A stretch of DNA of 64,000 bases from DASVCN01 sp040905665. GTDB taxonomy: Bacteria; Deinococcota; Deinococci; Deinococcales; Trueperaceae. Below are positions 32,914 to 41,890 of this stretch, in pieces (positions within the stretch are counted from its first letter, which is position 1; each line of letters begins with the position of its first letter). The position numbers were made by a program, and so were the translations under genes. Location: the NCBI GenBank assembly GCA_040905665.1, contig JBBDRD010000028.1, forward strand, positions 44,100 to 108,099, written 5' to 3'. The notes beneath the pieces were generated by a model that was given only the letters and a program-made list of their open reading frames with translations, searched no databases and was not told the DNA's origin.

Positions 32914-33680
32914 GTGGCGACCTTCGTGGAGGAGAGTTGTTGGAGCTGATGCATTAGATCCACGTGTACTCTGTGTGAACCGCAATCGACCCGAACCGCG
33001 GCGTGTAGCGGCCGCCCCAGCAGGGCAAGGTCTCCGAGCAAGTCGAGCGCCTTGTGCCTTACCGGCTCATCCGCATGGCGCAAGGGCTCGATCGGCCCAC
33101 TATCGTCAAAGACAATAGCATTTTCGGTATTCGCGCCCAGAGCGAGGCCCAACGAGCGTAGCGTTTCGAACTCCTCGAGGAAACCGAATGTGCGAGCGTC
33201 GAGCAGTTGTGGCCAGAGGTCCGGTCCGCCCGTCCACTGCTGCCTGCCGATCGCCGGATGCGGGTAGTCGACGTTCACCTCGAGCCGCGGCTTACCAGGC
33301 GCTACCTCGACGAGCCCGCCTTCGAGAGTCACCCCTCGCTGCGGTATCAACGCAAGGGGCGCCGGGGGCGCTTCGCCGAGTGGTGCAATCTCCTCCTGCC
33401 ATGGCAGCGCAGAGCCATCGAGTATCGGGAGTTCCTCCCCTTCGACCTCGACGACCACACCCGACCAGAATCCGGAAATGTTCAGGGCGGCAAGCAAATG
33501 CTCTACCACCGCTACCTTCGCCCCACCCTGCGCAAGCACCACGCAACGGTCGGTAGAAGATACGGCGGAAAGGAGCGCAGGTATCTCGGCCTTGCCCCTT
33601 CGGAACCTTATTGGGCCCTCCTCGCGGTGAAGCCGCACGCGGCAGGTCTTGCCGCTATGGATGCCCATTCCGGCTATCAC
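32910..33680 (-). CDS. lpxC: UDP-3-O-acyl-N-acetylglucosamine deacetylase LpxC
   Basis: LpxC is the zinc amidase that makes the committed lipid A step. The product is 256 residues, about 45 shorter than the E. coli enzyme; the first beta strand is missing because GTG at 33680 starts just before GMGIHSGK and overlaps the lpxD stop (GTGA). Zinc ligands fit H61 (VVEHLLAAL), H209 and D213 (RHKALDLLGDLALLG). LDGSALPW and DARTFGFLEEF match substrate-site segments. The C-terminal catalytic His may be the one in DCGSHRVH. No frameshift is seen, so this looks like a compact but intact enzyme. Confidence 0.92.
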   Translation of the reverse strand: MIAGMGIHSGKTCRVRLHREEGPIRFRRGKAEIPALLSAVSSTDRCVVLAQGGAKVAVVEHLLAALNISGFWSGVVVEVEGEELPILDGSALPWQEEIAPLGEAPPAPLALIPQRGVTLEGGLVEVAPGKPRLEVNVDYPHPAIGRQQWTGGPDLWPQLLDARTFGFLEEFETLRSLGLALGANTENAIVFDDSGPIEPLRHADEPVRHKALDLLGDLALLGRPLHAAVRVDCGSHRVHVDLMHQLQQLSSTKVAT

Positions 33681-34714
33681 GCTCCCACCTTCTCCTCGCT
33701 CTGCTTAACGAAACGCCAGATGCGTTCCAGTTTGCCGCTGAGATAGGACTGACGGGCGAAGCGCCGGTACGGTTGAGCAGGGTATCCGATCCACGTCTCG
33801 CCTTCGGGAACATCCTTTAGCACAGTTGCTCTTGGTCCCAGGGTGGCGCCGTCGCCAATCGTGAGGTGGTCCGCCACGCCCGCACTGCCGGCCATGGTCA
33901 CTCTGTCACCGATTCTCGTGGAGCCGGCGATGCCGCACTGTCCGGCGATGAGGCAGTCGCTGCCGATAGTGACGTTATGGGCGATCTGACATAGATTGTC
34001 GATCTTCGTACGATCACCTATTAGCGTGTCTCCCAGGGTTCCCCGGTCGACGCAGGTATTCGCGCCGATCTCCACGTCATCGCCAATCACTACTGTTCCA
34101 AGATGATGGAGCTTGAGAGCACCGCCCTGTGACGGCACGTAGCCAAAGCCGTCACTGCCCAAAACAGCTCCGCTATGCACTATCACCCGGTCGCCCAGCT
34201 TCACACCGTCCAACAGCGAGGCACGGGCGTGCAGGCGGCAATCGCTGCCCAAGACCGCCCCGGCGCCCACCAGTGCGCCTTCGCCAACAATCGTGCCGCT
34301 GCCGATAGCCGCCCCGGCGCCGATAACCGCCCCGGCGCCGACCCTGGCCCCCTCTGCCAGTACCGCGCCCTGGGCGACCGTGGCGCTGGGGTGTACCCCG
34401 GGGTCGGGCAGCGGCCGCGTGTCGAATAGCGACGTAAGCTGCGCCAGGGCGAGTCTTGGTTCGACTACCGTTATAAGCGAGGCGATAGCGGAGGGCCGCT
34501 CGAGACCCCGGGGAGCCACGACGAGTGCAGGCTTCCAGGACTCCGCCGCGGCCAGCTGCTTGTCACTGGAGACTACGATTACGGCGTCGCCGCAATCGGG
34601 ACCCGGTTGTGCGAGCCGCGTGACGGACGGGTTGCTGCCTTCGAGCTGGCCACTTAGCTTGCCGGCAAGTGCTCGAGCGTCATAACTTCCCCGCCTGTCG
34701 CCTGCCCAGGTCAC
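33677..34714 (-). CDS. lpxD: UDP-3-O-acyl-glucosamine N-acyltransferase LpxD
   Basis: LpxD adds the second 3-hydroxyacyl chain, on the 2-amino group. The product is 345 residues: an N-terminal uridine-binding domain (about 1-100) that is weakly conserved, then about 200 residues of hexapeptide beta-helix with the LpxD signature DGFGYVPSQGGALKLHHLG (about 190-210) and the catalytic His in QIAHNVTIG, and a C-terminal helix. GTG at 34714. It is the first gene of the lpx-type operon and lies 110 nt downstream of mreB. The gap shows no clear terminator, so mreB read-through is possible. Confidence 0.93.
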   Translation of the reverse strand: MTWAGDRRGSYDARALAGKLSGQLEGSNPSVTRLAQPGPDCGDAVIVVSSDKQLAAAESWKPALVVAPRGLERPSAIASLITVVEPRLALAQLTSLFDTRPLPDPGVHPSATVAQGAVLAEGARVGAGAVIGAGAAIGSGTIVGEGALVGAGAVLGSDCRLHARASLLDGVKLGDRVIVHSGAVLGSDGFGYVPSQGGALKLHHLGTVVIGDDVEIGANTCVDRGTLGDTLIGDRTKIDNLCQIAHNVTIGSDCLIAGQCGIAGSTRIGDRVTMAGSAGVADHLTIGDGATLGPRATVLKDVPEGETWIGYPAQPYRRFARQSYLSGKLERIWRFVKQSEEKVGA

Positions 34715-34824
34715 CGCGCCGCTACTGCCACTCTTCTTGCCGTACGCCGCCCCACAGCGGCCGTACTCGCTGCTCTACGTAGGGATCGGTACTCTACAAG
34801 CCTTGAAGGATCTGTCGCCACGCG

Positions 34825-35859
34825 TCAGCGCCGGAGGAAGTTGTCGGAAATCAGAGCGTCCTGGAGTACCGGAATCATGTCGAGGGCCTGACCGGTTCCC
34901 AGTGCCACGGCGTCGATGGCGTTCTCGGCCACGGCCACCGGGATGCCGGTGGACTGGCGCAGCAACTCGTCGAAGTTGCGCAGCAGCGAACCGCCGCCGG
35001 TCATGATTATGCCCCGGTCGATTACGTCGCTCACCAGTTCGGGCGGGGCGAGCTCGAGCACGCGGCGGACACCGTCGGAGATCTTTTGCAGCGGCTCCTG
35101 TAGTGCCTCGACGGTGTCCTCGGTGGTGACCCTGATGGTCTTGGGCAGGCCGTTGATGAGGTCGCGGCCCCGCACCTCCATCTCGCGGATGTCGTCCTTG
35201 CCGCGCACTACCGCGGCGCCCACCTTCATCTTGACGTCCTCGGCGGTGCGGTCGCCGATGAGCATGTTCTCCTTATGGCGGATGTAGCGGATGATGGATT
35301 CGTCGAACTCGTTGCCGGCGATACGGAGCGACTCGGACACCACGATCCCACCCAAGCTGATTATGGCGACATCGGTGGTTCCACCGCCGATGTCTACGAT
35401 CATCGAACCGGTCGGCTCGGCGATCCGCACACCTGCGCCGATTGCGGCTGCCAGCGGCTCTTCGATCAGGAAGGCCTTGCGCGCGCCCACTTCGCGTGTC
35501 GCCTGCAGGACAGCCCGGCGCTCCACCTCGGTCACGCCTGAGGGCACGCACACCATGATGTGGGGCTTGAAAAGCCGGCCCGGGCCGGTAATGACCTTCC
35601 GAACGAAAGCCTTGAGCATCTTCTCGGTGAGGTCGTAGTCGGCGATGACTCCGTCACGCATGGGACGCACGGCGACGATGTTGCCGGGCGTGCGACCGAG
35701 CATCCGGTACGCTTCGTCGCCCACCGCTTTCATGTCGCCGGTATCACGCACCATGGCGATAACCGACGGTTCCCGAAGGCGTATGCCTTTACCTTTCACG
35801 TAAATCAGGACGGTCGCCGTCCCTAGGTCAACACCTATTTCCTGCCAGGGTCTAAACAT
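34825..35859 (-). CDS. mreB: Rod-shape actin MreB
   Basis: MreB polymerises on the inner membrane and directs lateral wall synthesis. The 344-residue product has the actin-fold motifs: phosphate-1 IGVDLGTATVLIY near 8-20, phosphate-2 IVDIGGGTTDVAIISLGG near 155-170, adenosine motif GIIMTGGGSLLRNFDELL near 283 and the connecting VCVPSGVTEVERRAV. ATG at 35859 has GGAG 5 nt upstream and is preferred over a GTG 6 nt earlier. The N-terminal MFRPW suits a membrane-binding start. mreC/mreD/rodA do not follow; lpxD does. This ties shape and envelope-lipid genes. Confidence 0.95.
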   Translation of the reverse strand: MFRPWQEIGVDLGTATVLIYVKGKGIRLREPSVIAMVRDTGDMKAVGDEAYRMLGRTPGNIVAVRPMRDGVIADYDLTEKMLKAFVRKVITGPGRLFKPHIMVCVPSGVTEVERRAVLQATREVGARKAFLIEEPLAAAIGAGVRIAEPTGSMIVDIGGGTTDVAIISLGGIVVSESLRIAGNEFDESIIRYIRHKENMLIGDRTAEDVKMKVGAAVVRGKDDIREMEVRGRDLINGLPKTIRVTTEDTVEALQEPLQKISDGVRRVLELAPPELVSDVIDRGIIMTGGGSLLRNFDELLRQSTGIPVAVAENAIDAVALGTGQALDMIPVLQDALISDNFLRR

Positions 35860-35961
35860 CGTCACTCCATCACGTGCTACGAATCAAAAACGTGCATCGA
35901 AGGCCGGCATCAAAGGTCGGCCGGGGGCGATAAGCCGCGCTGCCAGGGCAACATTCGAGGC

Positions 35962-35967
35962 AGTATA
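35962..35967 (-). promoter_or_regulatory. -10 box upstream of mreB
   Basis: TATACT on the minus strand would give a leader of about 95 nt to the mreB ATG. It lies 13 nt from an inverted repeat at 35980-36001, where the -35 region would be. Confidence 0.45.
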
Positions 35968-35979
35968 ACTTCGCCGAGT

Positions 35980-36001
35980 GAAGTTCCGCGATAGGAACTT
36001 C
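35980..36001. repeat. Inverted repeat at the mreB promoter
   Basis: GAAGTTCC and GGAACTTC form a perfect 8-bp inverted repeat with a 6-nt spacer, placed where the -35 element of the mreB promoter should be. It could be an operator or the tsaB terminator hairpin, though there is no T-run after it. The rest of the 271-nt gap between mreB and tsaB (35860-36130) holds a T-rich + strand stretch and no gene that I can support. Confidence 0.45.
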
Positions 36002-36130
36002 CCTACTTCTACGTCTGGCTCTACCTCTGCCGGTTCGTCTTCTGCTACTTTTACCTTTTTTGGGGTGGGATTGGGCCCGGTACGGGGCCGCCCCTGGAAA
36101 GGATGGGGACTGGGCCTCGAGAGTCAGCGA

Positions 36131-36688
36131 TCAGAGGTAGAGCGGCCGGTAGGGTGTGGCGCCCGCGGCCTGCCGAGCGATGTAGACCGGATCCGGCGCA
36201 ACACCTTCGATCAACTCGAGCCCCGGGTGGAGCGTTTGGGCCTGTTCCCGTGCCACCTTGTGAGGCGACTCCTGGGTGACGAGCGTATCTCCTTCGCGTC
36301 GGTAGCGACCAACGTAGATGTTTCCGCGGCGAGCGTCTACGGCGGCCAGGCCCTCCGCGCCAGAAGCCAGCGCTCCAAAGGCGATTGCCGCCAGGGTGTC
36401 GCAGCCCGCCAAGGGGATCCCCAGGGCACGGGCCAAGCCGCGGCCGGAGGCACCGCCGACCCGCAGGCCGGTATAGGAGCCGGGACCATTTCCCACGGCA
36501 ATTCCGGCGAGCGAGTCGCGACCCACGCCTGCCTCATCTAGCATCTCTTCTAGTGCGATCACCAGGCGAGCGGCGTGACCGCGTTCGACTAGTTCCGCTC
36601 TGGACGCCAAAGTGCCGGACCGAGGTGTCCAGAGGGCCAGCGACAGGTACGGGGTGCATGTATCGAGGCCAAGGTAGACGCTGCTCAA
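36131..36688 (-). CDS. tsaB: tRNA threonylcarbamoyladenosine protein TsaB
   Basis: TsaB is the inactive ASKHA-fold partner that scaffolds TsaD and TsaE in t6A37 tRNA modification. TTG at 36688 gives 185 residues beginning SSVYLGLDTCTPYLSLALW, the family N-terminus; upstream in-frame sequence looks non-coding. GNGPGSYTGLRVG near residues 68-80 is diagnostic, and DARRGNIYVGRY follows. The C-terminal half is short, as in many TsaB proteins. It lies 43 nt after tsaE on the same strand; tsaD is not in the window. Confidence 0.88.
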   Translation of the reverse strand: MSSVYLGLDTCTPYLSLALWTPRSGTLASRAELVERGHAARLVIALEEMLDEAGVGRDSLAGIAVGNGPGSYTGLRVGGASGRGLARALGIPLAGCDTLAAIAFGALASGAEGLAAVDARRGNIYVGRYRREGDTLVTQESPHKVAREQAQTLHPGLELIEGVAPDPVYIARQAAGATPYRPLYL

Positions 36689-36731
36689 GCGGCTGCCTCG
36701 CTCCCGGGGTAGAGGTGGCGACACTCTCCGG

Positions 36732-37154
36732 TCATCCGCCGGGCTCGGTTCTGGGGGGGTGGATGGACGCTTGGCGCCAGTCAGCGTCGCGCTCGAGCCG
36801 CACGACCCATGCCTCGGGATACTCCGACGCAAGCACCTCCCCCCACTCGATCACCGTCAGTCGGCTCCGCTCGAGATAATCATCGATCCCAAGTTGTTCG
36901 AGGGCTTGGGCTTGGGGAAGCCGGTAGGCGTCGATATGCACCAACAGCCCGTGCGGCGTCGGGTACTCGTGAACGAGGGTGTAGGTAGGGCTCGAGACTT
37001 GCGCTTCACTTCCCAGGGCGACGGCGATCATGCCGGTGAGAGTCGTCTTGCCCGCGCCCAGCGGTCCCGACAGCAACAACAGCGAGCCCGGCGCGCTAAG
37101 GGCGACCAAATTCTCCGCCAGCTCGCGCGTGTCATCAAGTGAGCGGAGAACCAA
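36732..37154 (-). CDS. tsaE: tRNA threonylcarbamoyladenosine ATPase TsaE
   Basis: TsaE is the ATPase that recycles the TsaB-TsaD complex in t6A synthesis. The 140-residue product has Walker A GPLGAGKT at 30-37, switch-like SPTYTLVHEY, HIDAYRL (Walker B region) and VIEWGE, all diagnostic. TTG at 37154 overlaps the upstream coiled-coil gene by 20 nt, with AAGGAG further upstream, so this gene is translationally tied to the three-gene operon before it. Confidence 0.92.
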   Translation of the reverse strand: MVLRSLDDTRELAENLVALSAPGSLLLLSGPLGAGKTTLTGMIAVALGSEAQVSSPTYTLVHEYPTPHGLLVHIDAYRLPQAQALEQLGIDDYLERSRLTVIEWGEVLASEYPEAWVVRLERDADWRQASIHPPRTEPGG

Positions 37155-39945
37155 GGCTCCTCATCTCCTTCTCGGGCGACAGCTCGGATCGCAGCTGATG
37201 AACTACTCGGCTCATCGCAGCCGATGATTCCATTACAGCCAACAGACGGCAGCCATCCATCGGCCGGGTTGTGACAAGCGCGAGATGTCCCAGCTCAACC
37301 GTTCCGAGTTGCGGCATTCCCCGGTTCAACTCGGCGCCCAGGTCGACCACCCTGCTAAGCCACTCGTCGAGAGCAGCGCCGACTGTGTCGAGACTCGAGT
37401 GGAGGCGGCCCGACACCAGATTTCCCTGCCCGTCCAGCAGTGCGACAGCGCTCACCCCGTCCTCGGCAAGGTAACGGTCTACCAAGGCATTGTGTTCCGG
37501 GTTGTCGCTCGTGGCTTCCATGGTCTTCCCGGTGCTGTCGTCGGTCGGATAATCCGCTCCGCTGAACGCCCTACTACTCGCTGCCGCAGGCGCTTCACCT
37601 TCGATCAGTAGCTGCTCGCTTCCCGAGCCCAGCAGGCCGAGCATGTCGTCAATGAAGTTACCGCTTACGAGTTGATTAGCGATCGCCCGGGTCGCTTCGT
37701 ATTCCTGTTGGAGCTTGGCCAGCAGCTTCTCGGCGTGTTGAAGTGAAGACTCTAGTTCCAGGCGCAGACCCATCGATACTCTGCCCAAGGAAGCGCGCTG
37801 ACCGTCGAGGTGACGCAAGGTCCGGCGGACCTCCTCGACATCTTCGCTATTCAACTTTTCGACCGACGACAGCTGCACGAGGGCGGCGTCGAGACGCCTC
37901 TCTACACCCGCAAGTCGTTGCTCGACGGTGGCGCGTAATGCCTCGAGTTGGAGCCACGCTCGACTCAGCAGCGGCGCGTGATCGGTTTCCAGTGTGGCCT
38001 TCTCCAGCAGCTCCAGCAGCTCCAGCAGCTCCTCGTAGCCTGCCAGTCCCAAGCCACCAAATCGCTGGGACTCGATCTCCAACGTCCTCAATTCTGCGAG
38101 CTCCTCCTGCCGCCGGCGGTCGGCGGCCGCGCGGAGCGCTCCCTCGATCTCATGCAGGCTCGGGTACGCCCCTTGCGCAAACTCCTGTTGGGCCTGCTCG
38201 ATTCCCAGGGCGATCGCATGCTCGCTCAGGCGATCGGCTTCGAGCCGCGCCGCTTTCAAGCGCTCGCTGTAGGCGTCGCGGAGTTCCAGCTTTAGCGCCC
38301 GGAGCAGAACCTCGCACTCGCCCACCTGTTGCGACGCTGCTTGGGGAGGGAGGTCGGAGTGCATCTCCGAAACGCTAAGGACGGCGATCTTGCCAGAGAG
38401 AGCCTGTGTGCGCTCTCGCATGGCGGGAAGCAGAGGAAGCGACTCCACCTCCACCAGCAACGCTCGTGCCCGGGCCTGTGACTGCAGCTCCCCACCAGCA
38501 ACCGCTTCGCCAAGCGCAGCCTGCAACCGGTCCTCGGACCTTCTCACGGCGGCAAGCAGCTCGGGGACCAGCTCCTCCTGATCGTGCGCTGCCTGCAAGG
38601 CAGCCAATCCGTCACGCAGGGCGTCGACGTGAGACGCCAGTCCAGGGTCTTCCCGGTTGCGCCGCAGGGAGGCGTTCAGTCCGGCCAGGGCCGTCGCCTG
38701 TTCGTTCAGACGTGCTTGGCGCTCATCCTCGGCCGCGGCCTCGTGTTGCTCGACCTCGCCCGCGCGCTGCGAAACATATTCGTGGAGGTCGCGGATGCGG
38801 CGCATGTCGTGCAGAGTCGGCAGAGAGCTGTCCAGCAGGCCGCGCGTCACCTGAACCGCCAGGTTGAGCTCGGCGATGTCCACCCGGTGGCGATAGCGCA
38901 GGGCGTCATCGGTTATCCGGTCCAGTTCTTCCTGCAACTGCCGGCGCAGCCCGTCCGTTGCCGTTTCGAGCTCGTCCCGGAGCTGCGATAGCCGTCCCGC
39001 CAACGGCTCGCCGCCAGCTAGCTCTCGACGGAGATCATCGACCTTTTGGCGAAGATCGGGCAGATGTTCGAGCGCATGCCGGTGGGCGCTCTCGATCGAG
39101 CCTAGCTCGTGCAGTTCGCTTTCCAGGTCGATTTGCCGGAGGCGCGTGTTTACGTCCTGCTCGAGCTCGTCCTGAACCACAGCGAGTTGCTCATCGTCGT
39201 CCCCAACCTCGAGGATTCCGCCTTCGACCTTGGTCGACTCCTCCTTGCGTACCAGCACGCTCGATTCCAGAAGCTTTCGGAGATCGGCGCCCAATCGGCG
39301 GGCTCGTTCGATCTCGGCCGTTGCCAGCTGTCTCTCCTGCTGCGCGTCGCGGATCTGGCCCAGCAGGTTCTCGAGGCGCCGGAGATTGGGTCCACCGAGG
39401 GCGCGAACGCCATCGATCATTTCCTCGAGTTCGCTCAGCTCACGCGCTTGAATCACCAGCTGATCCTCGAGCTTCTGGACGACGATGCGCAGTTGATCGC
39501 GCGCCTCGCGCAGTAGGCTCCCGGCTTCCCGACCTTCACGCTGCTCGTTGTCTAGCAACTGGATTTGGGCGCGCAGCTTCTGAACCTCGGGCCATTCGAA
39601 GTAGAGATTGAATGGCCGCATCGATTTCCTGAGCTGGGCGAGTACCGCTAGCTGGTTATCTAGGGGCGCGGGAGTTGGCGTGCGTGAGGAAGTGCTGTTA
39701 TCGAGGGTGCGGAGCCGACCGAGCATCTCGGAGATCGTCTCCTTCGCCTGGTCGGTAGACATCGTCACCTGGAGTTGGCGATAGACCTGATTCTTGAGAA
39801 TGCGTTCTAGGCCCGGTAGGTCGAGCTCCTCGGGATTGCTGCCGATATGGGCCAGTCCCTCCTTGAGGGAGCGTGAGACCACCCGTGGCGCGAGGACGCT
39901 CTCCAGCTCCGAGACGGCAGCCTGAAAGAGGGGGCGGGAGGTCAT
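37135..39945 (-). CDS. Giant coiled-coil protein with C-terminal Roadblock/LC7-like domain
   Basis: About 936 residues from ATG 39945 (an AGGAG sits very close to it, so the start is uncertain; in-frame codons reach 40011). No signal peptide, so probably cytoplasmic. Residues 1-75 form a helical domain (RPLFQAAVSELESVLAPRVV onward) that resembles the N-terminus of the gene at 41887-42759. Residues about 105-770 are rich in Glu, Leu, Arg, Gln and Ala with heptad-like spacing, a very long coiled coil. After a linker, residues about 816-936 match the Roadblock/LC7 pattern (GVSAVALLDGQGNLVSG, then LGTVELGHLALVTTRP). Function unknown. The context suggests a scaffold working with the membrane protein encoded just upstream. 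Overlaps tsaE by 20 nt. Confidence 0.8.
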   Translation of the reverse strand: MTSRPLFQAAVSELESVLAPRVVSRSLKEGLAHIGSNPEELDLPGLERILKNQVYRQLQVTMSTDQAKETISEMLGRLRTLDNSTSSRTPTPAPLDNQLAVLAQLRKSMRPFNLYFEWPEVQKLRAQIQLLDNEQREGREAGSLLREARDQLRIVVQKLEDQLVIQARELSELEEMIDGVRALGGPNLRRLENLLGQIRDAQQERQLATAEIERARRLGADLRKLLESSVLVRKEESTKVEGGILEVGDDDEQLAVVQDELEQDVNTRLRQIDLESELHELGSIESAHRHALEHLPDLRQKVDDLRRELAGGEPLAGRLSQLRDELETATDGLRRQLQEELDRITDDALRYRHRVDIAELNLAVQVTRGLLDSSLPTLHDMRRIRDLHEYVSQRAGEVEQHEAAAEDERQARLNEQATALAGLNASLRRNREDPGLASHVDALRDGLAALQAAHDQEELVPELLAAVRRSEDRLQAALGEAVAGGELQSQARARALLVEVESLPLLPAMRERTQALSGKIAVLSVSEMHSDLPPQAASQQVGECEVLLRALKLELRDAYSERLKAARLEADRLSEHAIALGIEQAQQEFAQGAYPSLHEIEGALRAAADRRRQEELAELRTLEIESQRFGGLGLAGYEELLELLELLEKATLETDHAPLLSRAWLQLEALRATVEQRLAGVERRLDAALVQLSSVEKLNSEDVEEVRRTLRHLDGQRASLGRVSMGLRLELESSLQHAEKLLAKLQQEYEATRAIANQLVSGNFIDDMLGLLGSGSEQLLIEGEAPAAASSRAFSGADYPTDDSTGKTMEATSDNPEHNALVDRYLAEDGVSAVALLDGQGNLVSGRLHSSLDTVGAALDEWLSRVVDLGAELNRGMPQLGTVELGHLALVTTRPMDGCRLLAVMESSAAMSRVVHQLRSELSPEKEMRSLGSPLT

Positions 39946-39964
39946 GCTCCTAAAGCTGGCCCCA

Positions 39965-41890
39965 TCAGAACTCCTCGTCCCAGTCGACGACCGTATCGGC
40001 ATCGGGCACAACGGCGGTCGAACGAATCGATTGAGAATCGCTGCTAGTGAGCCGTCTTGCGCCGATCAACCCGAATTGCACGCAAATACCGTACAGCCCC
40101 GCAACGGCGAACATGATGCCTGCCGCGGTGATTGCTGCCCAGAGCACCTGGGCGATCGGATTGTGGAACATCGAGAAGCCAACGAGAACCCCCAGCTCCT
40201 CGACGCCGCTGAACTCCGCAACCAGAGCCCCGAGGGAGGCTACACCCTCGAAGATTATCGGCAGTAGCAGGAGGAAGAGCGCGACTCCGATGAGCTGCCA
40301 ATTACGATTTCCCCCGCCGAAAGCCAAGTTCAGGAGGTAGAGCGGAACGATGGCCAGCAGAGAGAGGACGATCAGGGTGATCAGTCGCACCCAACCGGCC
40401 CAAACCAGGGTCGTTTCGGCATTGGCCACCTGAACCGCCGAGGCCGCTTCGGAGGAGAGCAGACCGGCCAGCGCGTCGACCTGACCGAGCAGAACCAGGG
40501 CGTCTTGAGTACGCGTGGCTGGCACGACCATGAGGTGATCGACCAGCGAGGTAATGCGGTCATCGACGGCAGGGGAGAGAAGCGCGATGACAGACTGCAG
40601 ACTGCTGCCGTATGCGGCTGTGAAGTTCGCCGTCGCTTCGCGCGCCTCTCCGGGATAACCCGACTGAGCGGCGGCCACGATGCGCGCCGCCAGTGCGAAC
40701 AGATCGTTGATAGCCTCGTCGAGGGATGTAACACCGCTTCCGGCCATTTGAGTCGCGAGTGCGGCGGCCCGAGTAGAGGGGACTCCAGCGGCGATCAACT
40801 CGACTTCGAGTGAGCTTACGGCGGTATCGGAAGGCGGTGCGACTGCTGCGGTTTCCGCGGTAGTTTCGGGAACGGTCTCGCCTGTGGTTTCCGTCGTTTC
40901 GAGCACCGTTTCGCCGTTCCCCATGGCGCTGCTGGTTTCGTCGCCGGCCTCGTCAGCCAGGTCGACTGCTGCCTCGGCTGGTTCTCCGGTTGCTTCTTCG
41001 GGCGCCGCAGTCGGCCCTTCGGTCTGCTCCATCAAGGGGAGGGCTACGCTGTCACCATCGACGGGGGCTTGAATCTGCCCGGCTGGACTCTCTATCGTCT
41101 CCTCGTTGGATTCTGAGTCTGCTTCGTTCGGTAGAACCTGTGCAGCCTGTGCAAGGCTCTGAATGTTCTCACTGAGCATCGCCAGCGCCGCCGTCATCTC
41201 CTCCCCGCGGTTCTCTACTAATCCCTGAGCTGCGCGGCCGAAGCTGGCGTTGAGTTCCGAGTTCGCCCTCGGTGAATCCTGTACCAGGAGAAAGTCGGCG
41301 TAAGCGTCAGCCAAGGCGCGATAGGCTCCGTCTCGGCTCTCCGCGAAACCCTCCTGGACGGCCCCGAGTTGAGTGCTTACTCCCACGGCCACCGCACCCT
41401 CGAAGATCCGGCGAACCTCTGCCAGGTCCGGGGCCTCGGACAGTGCCACGCGAGCATCGTCGGGAAAGTCGAGATCTTCCGCGAGCCGCTCGAGCCTTGC
41501 CCTTGCCACTGCCGGCTCACTTTCGAAGGCGCCTAGCGCCGAATTGTAGACGGCGCGCTGGAAACCACCGCGTAGCAACGAGGACTGCACCGCGAGGTCG
41601 GTGCTCGAGCGGTTGAGAATCGCGGTACGAGCGCGTTCGAAGACCCGCTCCATTGCCTCGACGAGAGTCGACTCACCCGCTCGGGTGGCAAGGAAGCGCA
41701 GGGCGCCCGCGGCACGATCGAGTTCATCGCGGCTGGCGGTTATATCGGTGGAGAGCATTCGCATGCTCTCGCTCAGGTTGACGAGGGCCAAACCGTAGCG
41801 CTCGAGAATCTCATCGCCTTGCGCCTGCGCGCCAAACCCGACGACAAGCAGCAGCGCGCATATAAGCAGACGGCGTAGGGCGGGCTTCAT
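39965..41890 (-). CDS. Exported helical protein with three C-terminal TM segments and cytoplasmic tail
   Basis: The product is 641 residues. Signal peptide at 1-24 (MKPALRRLL start, cut near AQA). Residues 25-245 are helical and Ala/Leu/Arg/Glu-rich. About 245-360 is an acidic Thr/Glu/Pro/Ala linker, and 365-490 is helical again. TM segments lie at about 495-524, 531-560 and 582-609. A 32-residue polar tail ending DWDEEF follows. With a cleaved signal peptide and three spans, the large domain is outside and the tail inside. ATG overlaps the upstream stop (ATGA). No family is recognised. The tail is a plausible docking site for the coiled-coil protein downstream. Confidence 0.8.
   Translation of the reverse strand: MKPALRRLLICALLLVVGFGAQAQGDEILERYGLALVNLSESMRMLSTDITASRDELDRAAGALRFLATRAGESTLVEAMERVFERARTAILNRSSTDLAVQSSLLRGGFQRAVYNSALGAFESEPAVARARLERLAEDLDFPDDARVALSEAPDLAEVRRIFEGAVAVGVSTQLGAVQEGFAESRDGAYRALADAYADFLLVQDSPRANSELNASFGRAAQGLVENRGEEMTAALAMLSENIQSLAQAAQVLPNEADSESNEETIESPAGQIQAPVDGDSVALPLMEQTEGPTAAPEEATGEPAEAAVDLADEAGDETSSAMGNGETVLETTETTGETVPETTAETAAVAPPSDTAVSSLEVELIAAGVPSTRAAALATQMAGSGVTSLDEAINDLFALAARIVAAAQSGYPGEAREATANFTAAYGSSLQSVIALLSPAVDDRITSLVDHLMVVPATRTQDALVLLGQVDALAGLLSSEAASAVQVANAETTLVWAGWVRLITLIVLSLLAIVPLYLLNLAFGGGNRNWQLIGVALFLLLLPIIFEGVASLGALVAEFSGVEELGVLVGFSMFHNPIAQVLWAAITAAGIMFAVAGLYGICVQFGLIGARRLTSSDSQSIRSTAVVPDADTVVDWDEEF

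Noticed and set aside
32910..33680. A frameshifted or decayed lpxC because of its short N-terminus
   Set aside because: All zinc ligands and substrate motifs are in one frame, and the start overlaps lpxD by GTGA, as at the next junction. It looks intact.
35978..36541. A 187-codon + strand frame in the mreB-tsaB gap and tsaB
   Set aside because: Most of it is antisense to TsaB signature residues. The free part is low-complexity and lacks a start signal.
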